DNA of 64,000 bases from the NCBI GenBank assembly GCA_016709305.1, contig JADJNA010000023.1, positions 1 through 64,000 of the forward strand, written 5' to 3'. Shown here in pieces: positions 11,311-19,346 of the stretch (position 1 is its first letter; every line of letters begins with the position of its first letter). The position numbers and the translations under genes were made by a program. Under the pieces are notes generated by a model that was given only the letters and a program-made list of their open reading frames with translations, did no database searches and had not been told where the DNA came from. Origin of the DNA: Candidatus Villigracilis saccharophilus. GTDB lineage: Bacteria > Chloroflexota > Anaerolineae > Anaerolineales > Villigracilaceae.

Positions 11311-12070
11311 TTTTTTTAGCTATATAAAACGTAAATGTCCCATTGGCCGTTGGTTCCGGCGACGCGTATTTTTTGACAAAACTCTTCGTGAGCGCCAGAT
11401 TCCATTCGGCGCGTGAGATGATCCACCTGCCGGTTAAGACCCGCGCAACCACAGAGGGGAGGCCGAAATAATGTCCCCATTCTAACACGCGCATCGAGGC
11501 GGGCGAAAAATAATGCCACCAGCGTTCCAGCTTGAATCCAGCCTGTTCCAGGCGCTGTTCCCAGACATCCGGCTCATCCGCGTGAGAGACGCGCGAAATC
11601 CTGCGGAACCATTCGGTATAGCCTTTGCCCAAAAATTTTGAAATGGACAATTCGCTTAAGTATCTTGTATTCGGCACGCAGAAATAAAAGGGCGCGTTGG
11701 GCTTGAGAACACGCGCGGTCTCCTTCAATACATCATCGATGTGCGGGATGTGTTCCAAAACCGAATTGCTGATCGCGCTGGGAAAATGATTCGATGGAAA
11801 AGGCGAGCGCGCACCATCGGCTTCGACCAGGGATTTATACGCGTTGTACTTTTTCGCTTCGCGCATGGAGAACCGCCACGGGTCAAGTCCCACATCCAGT
11901 TTTTGATCGAAGGTCAGGGAGGCAAAATGACCGTCGCCGCAGCCGACATCATAAACCGGCGCAGGGAGAGACAGGTCTTGATAATATTCGCTCTCTATCG
12001 CGCGCAAAAACGCCCGGAAGTAAGGCAGGTCGCGCAGCTGAAGGTAAAGGAAATCTTTTTTCGAGCCCAT
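11306..12070 (-). CDS. class I SAM-dependent methyltransferase
   Basis: 254 aa. Motif I VYDVGCGDGHFA lies at about residues 39-50 and DVGLDPW is the acidic loop. SNSVLEHIPHIDDVLKETARVLKP is the typical Methyltransf_11 segment, then PFYFCVPN. The C-terminal half is longer than the minimal fold and rich in aromatic residues, which suggests a bulky acceptor. The start abuts the stop of the PLDc_N-like small gene (12071), so the two are co-transcribed. The REP-like element just downstream separates it from the next methyltransferase. The acceptor is unknown. Confidence 0.8.
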   Translation of the reverse strand: MGSKKDFLYLQLRDLPYFRAFLRAIESEYYQDLSLPAPVYDVGCGDGHFASLTFDQKLDVGLDPWRFSMREAKKYNAYKSLVEADGARSPFPSNHFPSAISNSVLEHIPHIDDVLKETARVLKPNAPFYFCVPNTRYLSELSISKFLGKGYTEWFRRISRVSHADEPDVWEQRLEQAGFKLERWWHYFSPASMRVLEWGHYFGLPSVVARVLTGRWIISRAEWNLALTKSFVKKYASPEPTANGTFTFYIAKKK

Positions 12071-12283
12071 CTATTTAGTCTCTGCGGAAGGTTTGATGAT
12101 CCAATAGGCCAGCGAGCCGATCACAGGAATGGCACAAATAATGAGAACCCATATTCCAAGTGGCACGCCGCTTAAATTTTTCTTTCTAAGGTCAAGCAGC
12201 GAAATGAGAGGAAGCCCGAACAATAGAATTATTGGAAGTAACTGAACAATAAGCAGACCAGTATTAATACCGAGTGTTTCCAT
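12071..12283 (-). CDS. small PLDc_N-type membrane protein
   Basis: 70 aa with two hydrophobic helices (about residues 8-30 and 42-63) joined by the basic loop DLRKKNLSG. The second helix carries the pattern W-x-L-I...IPVIGSLAYWII, characteristic of the PLDc_N domain found alone or at the N-terminus of cardiolipin synthases. Stand-alone copies have no established function. It sits between the GT4 gene (3 bases upstream) and a methyltransferase (adjacent), so it belongs to the same transcription unit. Confidence 0.75.
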   Translation of the reverse strand: METLGINTGLLIVQLLPIILLFGLPLISLLDLRKKNLSGVPLGIWVLIICAIPVIGSLAYWIIKPSAETK

Positions 12284-12285
12284 GT

Positions 12286-13449
12286 TTATTTCCTCTTCTT
12301 CATCAACCGGGTAAATAATTTTTCATATTCCTGCGCGATCGAGTCAGGGTCATAGGATTTCTTAATTGATTCAATGTCCCCGCGATATTTGAGCGGATCA
12401 TCCAATACGCGCAAAATTGATTCTGCCAGGGAAGCAGAATCACCAATTTGAGAGACGACTCCCATGCCGTGCATTTGGACTGGTCTCCGCACTCCGGGCA
12501 GCGCAGACGGCACACTGGGTACGCCGTTCATCATCGCTTCGATCTGAACGAGTCCGAAGGCTTCAGTGGAGTTGAATGAAGGCACGGTCAGCACATCGAG
12601 GTTTGGATAGAAGGCCGCCATTTGAATGGGATCTAGATTGCCGAGGAATGTCCAATGTCCCTGCTGTTCATACTCTTGGATGCGCGGCATGAGCCGGTCT
12701 GAGTAGGCCTGTTCGCCCATCACGTTTTGATAGGTGCCGGCAAACAAGACCTGCGCTTTCGGATATGTTTTTAGAATGGCGGGCAGTGCGTCGAGTAGAA
12801 CTTCCACGCCCTTTTCAGCGGCGAGACGTGCCGCCATGCCGATGACCGGTCTGCGTTCGTCAATGTGGTGCTCGCGCGCAAAAGCGGAAATAGCTTCAGG
12901 TGTAGGAACTGGCAGTTCAACCGGAGGCAGAATCGGGGTGAGTTTTGATGCGTAACGCGAGAGGTAGGGCGAGTTATCGGCGTAATCCTGTGTATAGGTG
13001 ACAATGTGATGCGCGAGTCGTCCCGCCATATTGTTTTGGAAATCCACAACGGCGTTTACCAGGCGATTGAACCAGGTGCGCGTCAGGAAAAGGTCGCAGT
13101 GATACGTGAGCACGGCTGGCTTTCCGAACAAACGCGCGCGGAAAGCAACTCCGGGTGCGTCGAACTGCGGCAGGTGCAATTGAACGACATCGTGCTGGGC
13201 AACAAGTTTTGTGGCGACCCAGCCAAAGGTCGGCGCGATCACGCCTTTGCTGACCCGTGCCGCAACCGGAACACGGATCACCTTCACGCCGTCCATCAGC
13301 TCTTCAAGCGCAAGGGACGGGTCATACTGTGTGGTCATCACGGTCACTTGATGGCCGCGTTTGACGAAGGCGCGCGCGAGGCGCTCAGCGTAAATGGTCA
13401 GTCCGCTGGTGTGCGGACGATAGTAGGTAAGAACGGTTAGGATTTTCAT
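12286..13449 (-). CDS. glycosyltransferase family 4
   Basis: 387 aa, a two-domain GT-B fold. The N-terminal acceptor domain opens with ILTVLTYYRPHTSGLTIYAE, a typical GT4 glycine-rich opening with the receptor-side aromatic residues. The C-terminal donor domain has GMAARLAAEKGVEVLLDALP and the E-x7-E motif in EAFGLVQIEAMMNGVPSV. These are retaining transferases that use nucleotide-sugars on the cytoplasmic face. It is the first gene of the minus-strand cluster and probably begins its transcript, with 118 bases separating it from the divergent membrane gene at 13568. It fits assembly of a lipid-linked glycan later handled by the GT39 and DUF2298 proteins. Confidence 0.88.
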   Translation of the reverse strand: MKILTVLTYYRPHTSGLTIYAERLARAFVKRGHQVTVMTTQYDPSLALEELMDGVKVIRVPVAARVSKGVIAPTFGWVATKLVAQHDVVQLHLPQFDAPGVAFRARLFGKPAVLTYHCDLFLTRTWFNRLVNAVVDFQNNMAGRLAHHIVTYTQDYADNSPYLSRYASKLTPILPPVELPVPTPEAISAFAREHHIDERRPVIGMAARLAAEKGVEVLLDALPAILKTYPKAQVLFAGTYQNVMGEQAYSDRLMPRIQEYEQQGHWTFLGNLDPIQMAAFYPNLDVLTVPSFNSTEAFGLVQIEAMMNGVPSVPSALPGVRRPVQMHGMGVVSQIGDSASLAESILRVLDDPLKYRGDIESIKKSYDPDSIAQEYEKLFTRLMKKRK

Positions 13450-13567
13450 AAAGCGGAAAGATTATACCCCACGGAAAACAAGCGCCTTGCGGATGGCCTG
13501 CGGGTAACTTTGTGGTTTAATAGGGTTAAGTATTTCAAGGCAAAATAAATTTCAAGAGGAAAAGAAC

Positions 13568-13975
13568 ATGGCGACTAAAAAGACCGATCAACCCCTGAGC
13601 AGCAAGGAAAAAGAAATGGAAATCATTGAGAATTGGAGGCTGTTGTTTAAGTGGCTCTTTATTTTTGGCGCGCTTACCGCAGGAGTAACCTATGCACTCT
13701 CGCCAGATGAAGGAATTTACCAGCCTGATGCGCTGGTATGGACGTTGATGTTGATCGGCGTTTTTGTGGGTATCTTTTATTTTAACTCGGACGACGTCAT
13801 TAACATTGGTCTGCGCTATCTTATTTTTGGTACGGTTGTTGGCGCGGTGGAGAATTTTTACGTTGTCGGTACCCACATCACCAATTTTTTACTGGGAGTC
13901 CGTCTATATCTCGGACCGATTGTTTTGACAGTGGTGCTGGTGTATTTTGTAAAGAAGTATTTTTTGAACAAGTAG
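13568..13975 (+). CDS. conserved small membrane protein, unknown function
   Basis: 135 aa. A charged N-terminus (about 25 residues) precedes four hydrophobic helices at about 28-46, 57-74, 82-103 and 110-130, and a Lys-rich end. AAGAGGAAAAGAAC before the ATG is a good ribosome binding site. I recognise no domain. It is divergent from the GT4 gene and followed by an inverted-repeat element rather than by an operon partner, so it looks monocistronic. Confidence 0.7.
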   Translation: MATKKTDQPLSSKEKEMEIIENWRLLFKWLFIFGALTAGVTYALSPDEGIYQPDALVWTLMLIGVFVGIFYFNSDDVINIGLRYLIFGTVVGAVENFYVVGTHITNFLLGVRLYLGPIVLTVVLVYFVKKYFLNK

Positions 13976-13989
13976 ACAAATAAAGTGAT

Positions 13990-14087
13990 AAGACCTGACA
14001 GATTTTCAGGGTTTGGTTTCAAACTCGAATCATTGTGCGCGCATGATGATTGATGAGTATGGACCACAATGAAATCTGTCAGGTCTT
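13990..14087. repeat. 98-bp element bounded by perfect 16-bp inverted repeats
   Basis: AAGACCTGACAGATTT at 13990-14005 is matched by its exact complement AAATCTGTCAGGTCTT at 14072-14087, with a 66-base spacer. The arrangement suggests a miniature dispersed repeat; it also could act as a hairpin between the small membrane gene and secA. No open frame lies inside. Confidence 0.6.
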
Positions 14088-14157
14088 CAGCAAGTTAGCG
14101 GGGAAACGCTGCTCCAAACATTAACGAAACTCAAATTTTCCATCCAATCTCCCATGC

Positions 14158-14163
14158 TATAAT
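14158..14163 (+). promoter_or_regulatory. -10 box of the secA promoter
   Basis: A perfect TATAAT lies 21 bases before the secA ATG, followed by AAAGGGA as ribosome binding site. No good -35 box is visible at the usual spacing, so this is a partial promoter call. Confidence 0.45.
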
Positions 14164-14184
14164 CCCTTCCTTGAAAGGGAACTT

Positions 14185-17100
14185 ATGCTTAAAAACTTTG
14201 TAAAATTATTTAGTGGCGACCCCACAAAAAAGACAGTTGATCAATTTGCCGGCCTTGTGGTCAAGGTCAATGCGCTTGAGGCGGAATATGAGGCATTAAG
14301 CGATGAGGCTCTGCGCGCCAAAACGGATGAATTCAAGGCGCGGGTGGCGAAAGCCATTGATGGAGTGCTTGACGAGAAGGATCGTGAAAAGTTCGAGCAG
14401 GATGCATTGGATGAGATCATGCCCGAGGCTTTTGCCGCCGTACGTGAGGCTTCCAAACGCACGATCGGACTTCGCCATTACGATGTGCAGGTCATCGGAG
14501 GCGCGGCGCTGCACAGCGGACAGATCGCTGAGATGCGCACAGGCGAAGGAAAGACTCTCGTTTCGACCATGCCTGTTTATCTCAACACACTGACCGGGCG
14601 CGGCGTTCATTTAATTACGGTCAATGATTATCTGGCGCGGCGTGATGCGCGCTGGATGGCTCCCATTTTCAACATGCTCGGTGTCTCGGTCGGAGTTCTG
14701 CAAATGGCGGCCGCCACCGAGAACGGCAAGAAAGCCTTCATGGTGGATTTCGAACGCGAGTCGCCGCATGAGGATCAGCATCATCTGCGCTTGGTGGATC
14801 GTGTCGAAGCGTATAGCGCGGATGTCACTTACGGCACAAACTCAGAATTCGGTTTTGATTATCTGCGCGATAACATGGCCATGCGCATGGACCAGCGTGT
14901 CCAGCGCGGACATTACTACGCCATCGTCGATGAAGTCGATAACGTGTTGATCGATGAAGCCCGTACACCGCTCATCATCTCCGGCCCGGCTTCCGGCGAC
15001 CTGGAGTGGTACGGCAAAATGTCACAGGTCGTTAAACAACTTCGCTCCGAAGATTATGAAGTCAATGAAAAAGACCGCAACGTTTCCTTGACCGAAGTCG
15101 GCATCAGCCACGTTGAATCTATTTTGGGTACGACCCTGCTCGACCCCGACAGACCCGAAGATCTCACTCCCGAGCAGGCGCGCCTGACCGGTTATCTTGA
15201 ACAGGCATTACGCGCGCAATTCCTTTTTATCCGCAACAAGGAATATTTGGTGCAGGGCGGCAAGGTCGTCATCGTGGATGAATTCACCGGGCGCCAGATG
15301 CCGGGCCGCCGCTGGAGCGATGGCCTGCACCAGGCTGTGGAAGCAAAAGAAGGTGTGAAGGTTGAGCCGGAGAACGTCACCTACGCCACCATCACATTGC
15401 AGAATTATTTCCGCATGTATCAAAAGCTGGCCGGCATGACCGGTACCGCGCTGACCGAAGCCGAGGAATTCAACAAGATCTATAAACTTGAGGTCGCGCC
15501 CGTCCCGCCGAATCTGGAATATCAATCCTTTGGCAAAGGCGCTGTGCTGACCGAGATCAAAACAAAGGATGACGAAGGTTACGCCTACTCATACTTTGCG
15601 CGCGCTGGAGAGACCACGCCGCTCTTCTATAAAAGAAAAGATTTCCCCGATGTGATCTATCGCACGGTCGAAGCCAAATTGCGCGCCATCGCGACCGAGA
15701 TCGTCCGCTACAACGCGCTCGGCAAGCCGATGCTGGTGGGCACCACTTCGGTCGAATCGTCCGACCAGCTCTCGGGTCGGCTCAAGGCCGAACCTGTCCG
15801 CCGCTTGCTGCAAGTGACTCTGGTGCGGGATGCTTTCATTAAAGCCAGCAAGAAGGAAGAGGATGGACGCCTGATTCCTGAACTCGCGCCATTCAATGAA
15901 CCGCTTGAAAAGATCACGCCCGATGCGATGCGCAAATTCATCCAGCCGTTTGGCGTCACCAATATCAATCCCGAAGAACCCGCGAACTTAAAGACTTTGC
16001 TTGAATTGCTGTTCCTGCCTGAAAGCGCAGGTCCGCGCTTGAAGGCGATCATTCAGGGCGGAGTGTCGCATCTTGTCTTGAACGCGCGCAAGCATACCGA
16101 AGAATCGCAGATCATTGCCGGCGCGGGCGCGTTCGGAGCGGTGACCATCGCCACGAACATGGCCGGCCGCGGTGTCGATATTAAACTCGGCGGCGAAGTG
16201 GCGGAGGAAGTTATCTCGGCTGCGAATCGTGTGCTTCGAAAAGCGGGATACGAAGATCCGTTCGATATGACTCTCGAAGAGCGCCGTCAGGCTTTGCTGA
16301 AAGTTGATCCTGTCAACTTTGGCATTTATGACGCTGAAGTAAAACTCTTCCTGCAATATTTTGAGGATATGGAAAGAGTCAAAGAGTTGGGCGGATTACA
16401 CGTCATTGGCTCAGAACGTCACGAAGCGCGCCGTATTGATAACCAGTTGCGTGGACGCGCTGCCCGTCAGGGTGACCCGGGCTCGTCGCGATTCTATCTT
16501 TCACTGCAAGATGACCTGATGCGTCTGTTCGGCGGCGAACAGGTCAGCGGGTTGATGGAACGTCTCAAAGTGGATGACTCGCTTCCATTGGAAGTGCGTC
16601 TTGTGAGTAACATCATCGAAAGCTCGCAGACCCGCGTGGAAGGCGCGAATTTTGATGTCCGTAAACATTTGCTTGAATATGACGATGTGCTGAACAAACA
16701 ACGTTCGCAGATCTACGGCCAGCGCGACCTCATCTTCCAGAAGGAAGACTTGAGCGAAGACATTGCCGAGATGCTTCAAAACGAAGTGACCAAGCGTGTT
16801 GAAATGGGTATCGCCGATGAGGAAGGCCCGTGGAAATTGATCGCGTGGCTCGAACAGGTCCAGCCGCCATTTGACGCGGCTGCAGGAATATTCCCATCCT
16901 ATGGATTCAAGTTGATCCTTGACGAAATAAAGAAGGCTCAAGCCGCCCTCCCCGGCGGCGAGGACGCCGCCAGGAGCATATTAAAAGTCATCTCGCGCGC
17001 CATTGAAGCCGAAGAAACGCATACCCTGCGCGCCATCGAAACGCTCGTTGAAAAAACACGCGAATCATTTGAAGCGCAGACCGCCGAGCGTGAAGATGCC

Positions 17101-18201
17101 CTCGATGCATATTTCCAGGGGCTGCGTGATCTTGAAGAACAACCCCGCCCGCAGAAGATATTGGAAGAGGTCAACGCGCTGGTGCATTTGCAATTGCGTT
17201 TTAATAATGAGATCAACCGCGCGCTCGCAGATGATCCGGAAAGCGCGAAAGAAGATATCCAAGACCTGGTTTCACAGCAGATGGTACTTCTCAATGCCAC
17301 GCGTCTGATCGGCGCGATTCAGAACCGCGTGGGCGAACAGCTGCCGTGGCCGAATCCCCTGCCTGCGGATGAGGATGAACTTGAAGATGTGATCTTAAAT
17401 ACCGCGCGTGAGGGACTGGTCCGCAAGCGTGAGCGGCTGAATAAAGAGATCGAACGCGATTTGAATGTTTTGCTTCAGCATCAGTCTCTGGATTCGGATG
17501 AGTCCAGACTGCGTTTGTTGTTGACTCTCTCTCAAGGCGCGCGCGCTTCGTTCGATCAACGCACACATAAACAGGTCAAGCAGATATATTCGCGCTTCAC
17601 CTATATTTTTCTGGCCGCGCAAATATTGGATGGCCGTGAAGCATTGGATATCGATGAAGAGGTGATGGCGCATCTCGAGTCCGCTGAAGAGACTCTGCGC
17701 ACCACCTGGGGTCAGAGTGAATTTTCCCGCTTGAACCAGAACGCTGTGAAATTTGCAGACTTCGGACCCGCCGCGCGCATCGCTTTCGGGGAGGAACGAC
17801 TCAATGAAGCTGTATCAACCATCAGCGAGTCAGACCGCGCGCTTTTGATCGAATCCATTGGCAAATATGTTCTCAATGAAGTCCACCGTCATTTACTATT
17901 GAGCGCCTTCAGCGAGTTGTGGGTCGAATATCTGACCAAGGTTGAAGCCCTGCGCATCTCCATTGGCCTCGAGGCTTACGCCCAACGTGACCCACTGGTA
18001 CAATACAAAGGACGCGCGTCCGAGATGTTCCAGCAATTGCTTGAAGATGTGCGCGGATTGGTGATCGGGCGCGCATTTGCAACTCGTCCGCGGCGCGTCG
18101 AGATCAATCCGATCGAAACCTCTTCCGTTGGCAATGTGGCCGCACCGATTGAAGCAGCGGTAAATATCGCAGGCAATAAGAAGAAAAGGAAGCGACACTA
18201 A
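14185..18201 (+). CDS. secA: preprotein translocase ATPase SecA, enlarged
   Basis: The ATPase motor that pushes unfolded proteins through SecYEG. Walker A MRTGEGKT starts at residue 117, the DEVD box is at 249-252, and the helicase motifs GRGVDIKLGG and QLRGRAARQGDPGSSRF are intact. At 1338 aa it is about 430 residues longer than E. coli SecA. One insertion of about 100 residues separates GTTSVESSDQLSGRL (about 519) from HLVLNARKHTEE (about 629) in NBD2. A second insertion follows KLGGEVAEE, and the helical scaffold region is also expanded. It ends in a basic KKKRKRH without the usual Cys-His zinc motif. Adenosine deaminase follows after only 19 bases, so the two are probably co-transcribed. 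Confidence 0.95.
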   Translation: MLKNFVKLFSGDPTKKTVDQFAGLVVKVNALEAEYEALSDEALRAKTDEFKARVAKAIDGVLDEKDREKFEQDALDEIMPEAFAAVREASKRTIGLRHYDVQVIGGAALHSGQIAEMRTGEGKTLVSTMPVYLNTLTGRGVHLITVNDYLARRDARWMAPIFNMLGVSVGVLQMAAATENGKKAFMVDFERESPHEDQHHLRLVDRVEAYSADVTYGTNSEFGFDYLRDNMAMRMDQRVQRGHYYAIVDEVDNVLIDEARTPLIISGPASGDLEWYGKMSQVVKQLRSEDYEVNEKDRNVSLTEVGISHVESILGTTLLDPDRPEDLTPEQARLTGYLEQALRAQFLFIRNKEYLVQGGKVVIVDEFTGRQMPGRRWSDGLHQAVEAKEGVKVEPENVTYATITLQNYFRMYQKLAGMTGTALTEAEEFNKIYKLEVAPVPPNLEYQSFGKGAVLTEIKTKDDEGYAYSYFARAGETTPLFYKRKDFPDVIYRTVEAKLRAIATEIVRYNALGKPMLVGTTSVESSDQLSGRLKAEPVRRLLQVTLVRDAFIKASKKEEDGRLIPELAPFNEPLEKITPDAMRKFIQPFGVTNINPEEPANLKTLLELLFLPESAGPRLKAIIQGGVSHLVLNARKHTEESQIIAGAGAFGAVTIATNMAGRGVDIKLGGEVAEEVISAANRVLRKAGYEDPFDMTLEERRQALLKVDPVNFGIYDAEVKLFLQYFEDMERVKELGGLHVIGSERHEARRIDNQLRGRAARQGDPGSSRFYLSLQDDLMRLFGGEQVSGLMERLKVDDSLPLEVRLVSNIIESSQTRVEGANFDVRKHLLEYDDVLNKQRSQIYGQRDLIFQKEDLSEDIAEMLQNEVTKRVEMGIADEEGPWKLIAWLEQVQPPFDAAAGIFPSYGFKLILDEIKKAQAALPGGEDAARSILKVISRAIEAEETHTLRAIETLVEKTRESFEAQTAEREDALDAYFQGLRDLEEQPRPQKILEEVNALVHLQLRFNNEINRALADDPESAKEDIQDLVSQQMVLLNATRLIGAIQNRVGEQLPWPNPLPADEDELEDVILNTAREGLVRKRERLNKEIERDLNVLLQHQSLDSDESRLRLLLTLSQGARASFDQRTHKQVKQIYSRFTYIFLAAQILDGREALDIDEEVMAHLESAEETLRTTWGQSEFSRLNQNAVKFADFGPAARIAFGEERLNEAVSTISESDRALLIESIGKYVLNEVHRHLLLSAFSELWVEYLTKVEALRISIGLEAYAQRDPLVQYKGRASEMFQQLLEDVRGLVIGRAFATRPRRVEINPIETSSVGNVAAPIEAAVNIAGNKKKRKRH

Positions 18202-18220
18202 AGTTTAGTTTAGAGGTAGA

Positions 18221-19258
18221 TTGCTAAACGATACCAATCCGTTGAACCAATTCGTTTCTCTCCCGAAGGTGGAGTTACACCGCCATCTTGAGGGTTCTCT
18301 GCGTCTGATGACCATGTCAGAGATCGCGCGGCAGCACGGCGTTACGGTTCCAGACACTACCTATAACTTAAGCGGGCTGGTACAGGTGCAGGATCAGGAC
18401 CCGATGACCTTCACCAACTTCCTCGATAAATTCAAAACATTACGGCTCTTTTATAAATCCCCAGATGTCATTCACCGCGTCACACGTGAAGCAGTGGAGG
18501 ATGCCGCACACGATAACATTCGCTACCTTGAACTGCGTTTCACGCCGGTGGCTTTGAGCCGTGCGGAAGGATTCCCCCTGCACGATGTAATGGATTGGGT
18601 ATTGTCCAGCGCGCGGGAAGCCGCGCAGAAAAATAACATCAAGGTCAGGCTGATCGCTTCGGTGAATCGGCACGAAAGCCCGGAGCTTGCCGAGCAGGTG
18701 GCTTGGCTGGCCGCGGAACGAATCCAGGATGGGCTGGTGGGATTGGATCTGGCCGGCAACGAAGCTGAGTTTAAGTCTGACCCGTTCCATGAAATATTCA
18801 AGGAAGCCAAACAATCGGGACTGCATGTGACGATCCACGCCGGCGAGTGGGGATCTGCCGCGAACGTGCGCGATGCGATCGAGAACCTTGGCGCCGAGCG
18901 GATCGGTCATGGCGTGCGTGTGATGGAAGATGATCATGTTGTCGCGCTTGCCCGGGAACGTAGCACAGCCTTTGAAGTTTGCGTGACCAGCAATTATCAG
19001 TCCGGCGTGGTTGGCTCGCTGACCAAACATCAATTGCCCGGCATGATCGAAGCGGGATTAAACGTGACGGTCAATACCGATGACCCAAGCGTTTCGCGCA
19101 TTACGCTCTCGCATGAATATCACCATATATTTGAAGAACTGCATGTGCCGCTGGATGTATTAAAAAACACAGTGACCAACGCGGCGCAGGCGGCGTTCCT
19201 GCCTGAAGATGAAAAACAGGAATTGACCGCGCTGCTGAAAAATGAAATGACTTTATAA
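18221..19258 (+). CDS. add: adenosine deaminase
   Basis: Hydrolyses adenosine (or deoxyadenosine) to inosine and ammonia in purine salvage. 345 aa from a TTG start preceded by TTTAGAGGTAGA. The zinc ligands HRH are at residues 20-22 (VELHRHLEGS); TIHAGEWG carries the third His and the catalytic Glu region; ERIGHGVR and NTDDPSVS supply the remaining His and Asp residues. Length and motif order are normal for the adenosine/AMP deaminase family. Adenine or aminofutalosine deaminase activity is possible for related sequences, so the substrate is inferred. It begins 19 bases after secA. Confidence 0.88.
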   Translation: MLNDTNPLNQFVSLPKVELHRHLEGSLRLMTMSEIARQHGVTVPDTTYNLSGLVQVQDQDPMTFTNFLDKFKTLRLFYKSPDVIHRVTREAVEDAAHDNIRYLELRFTPVALSRAEGFPLHDVMDWVLSSAREAAQKNNIKVRLIASVNRHESPELAEQVAWLAAERIQDGLVGLDLAGNEAEFKSDPFHEIFKEAKQSGLHVTIHAGEWGSAANVRDAIENLGAERIGHGVRVMEDDHVVALARERSTAFEVCVTSNYQSGVVGSLTKHQLPGMIEAGLNVTVNTDDPSVSRITLSHEYHHIFEELHVPLDVLKNTVTNAAQAAFLPEDEKQELTALLKNEMTL

Positions 19259-19346
19259 ATCCCACCATACAAATTCAAGGATATCAAAGGCGCTCCTTTG
19301 GGTTCTTGGCTGTGGTGAAAATTCATAAAAACCAAAGGAGTGAACC

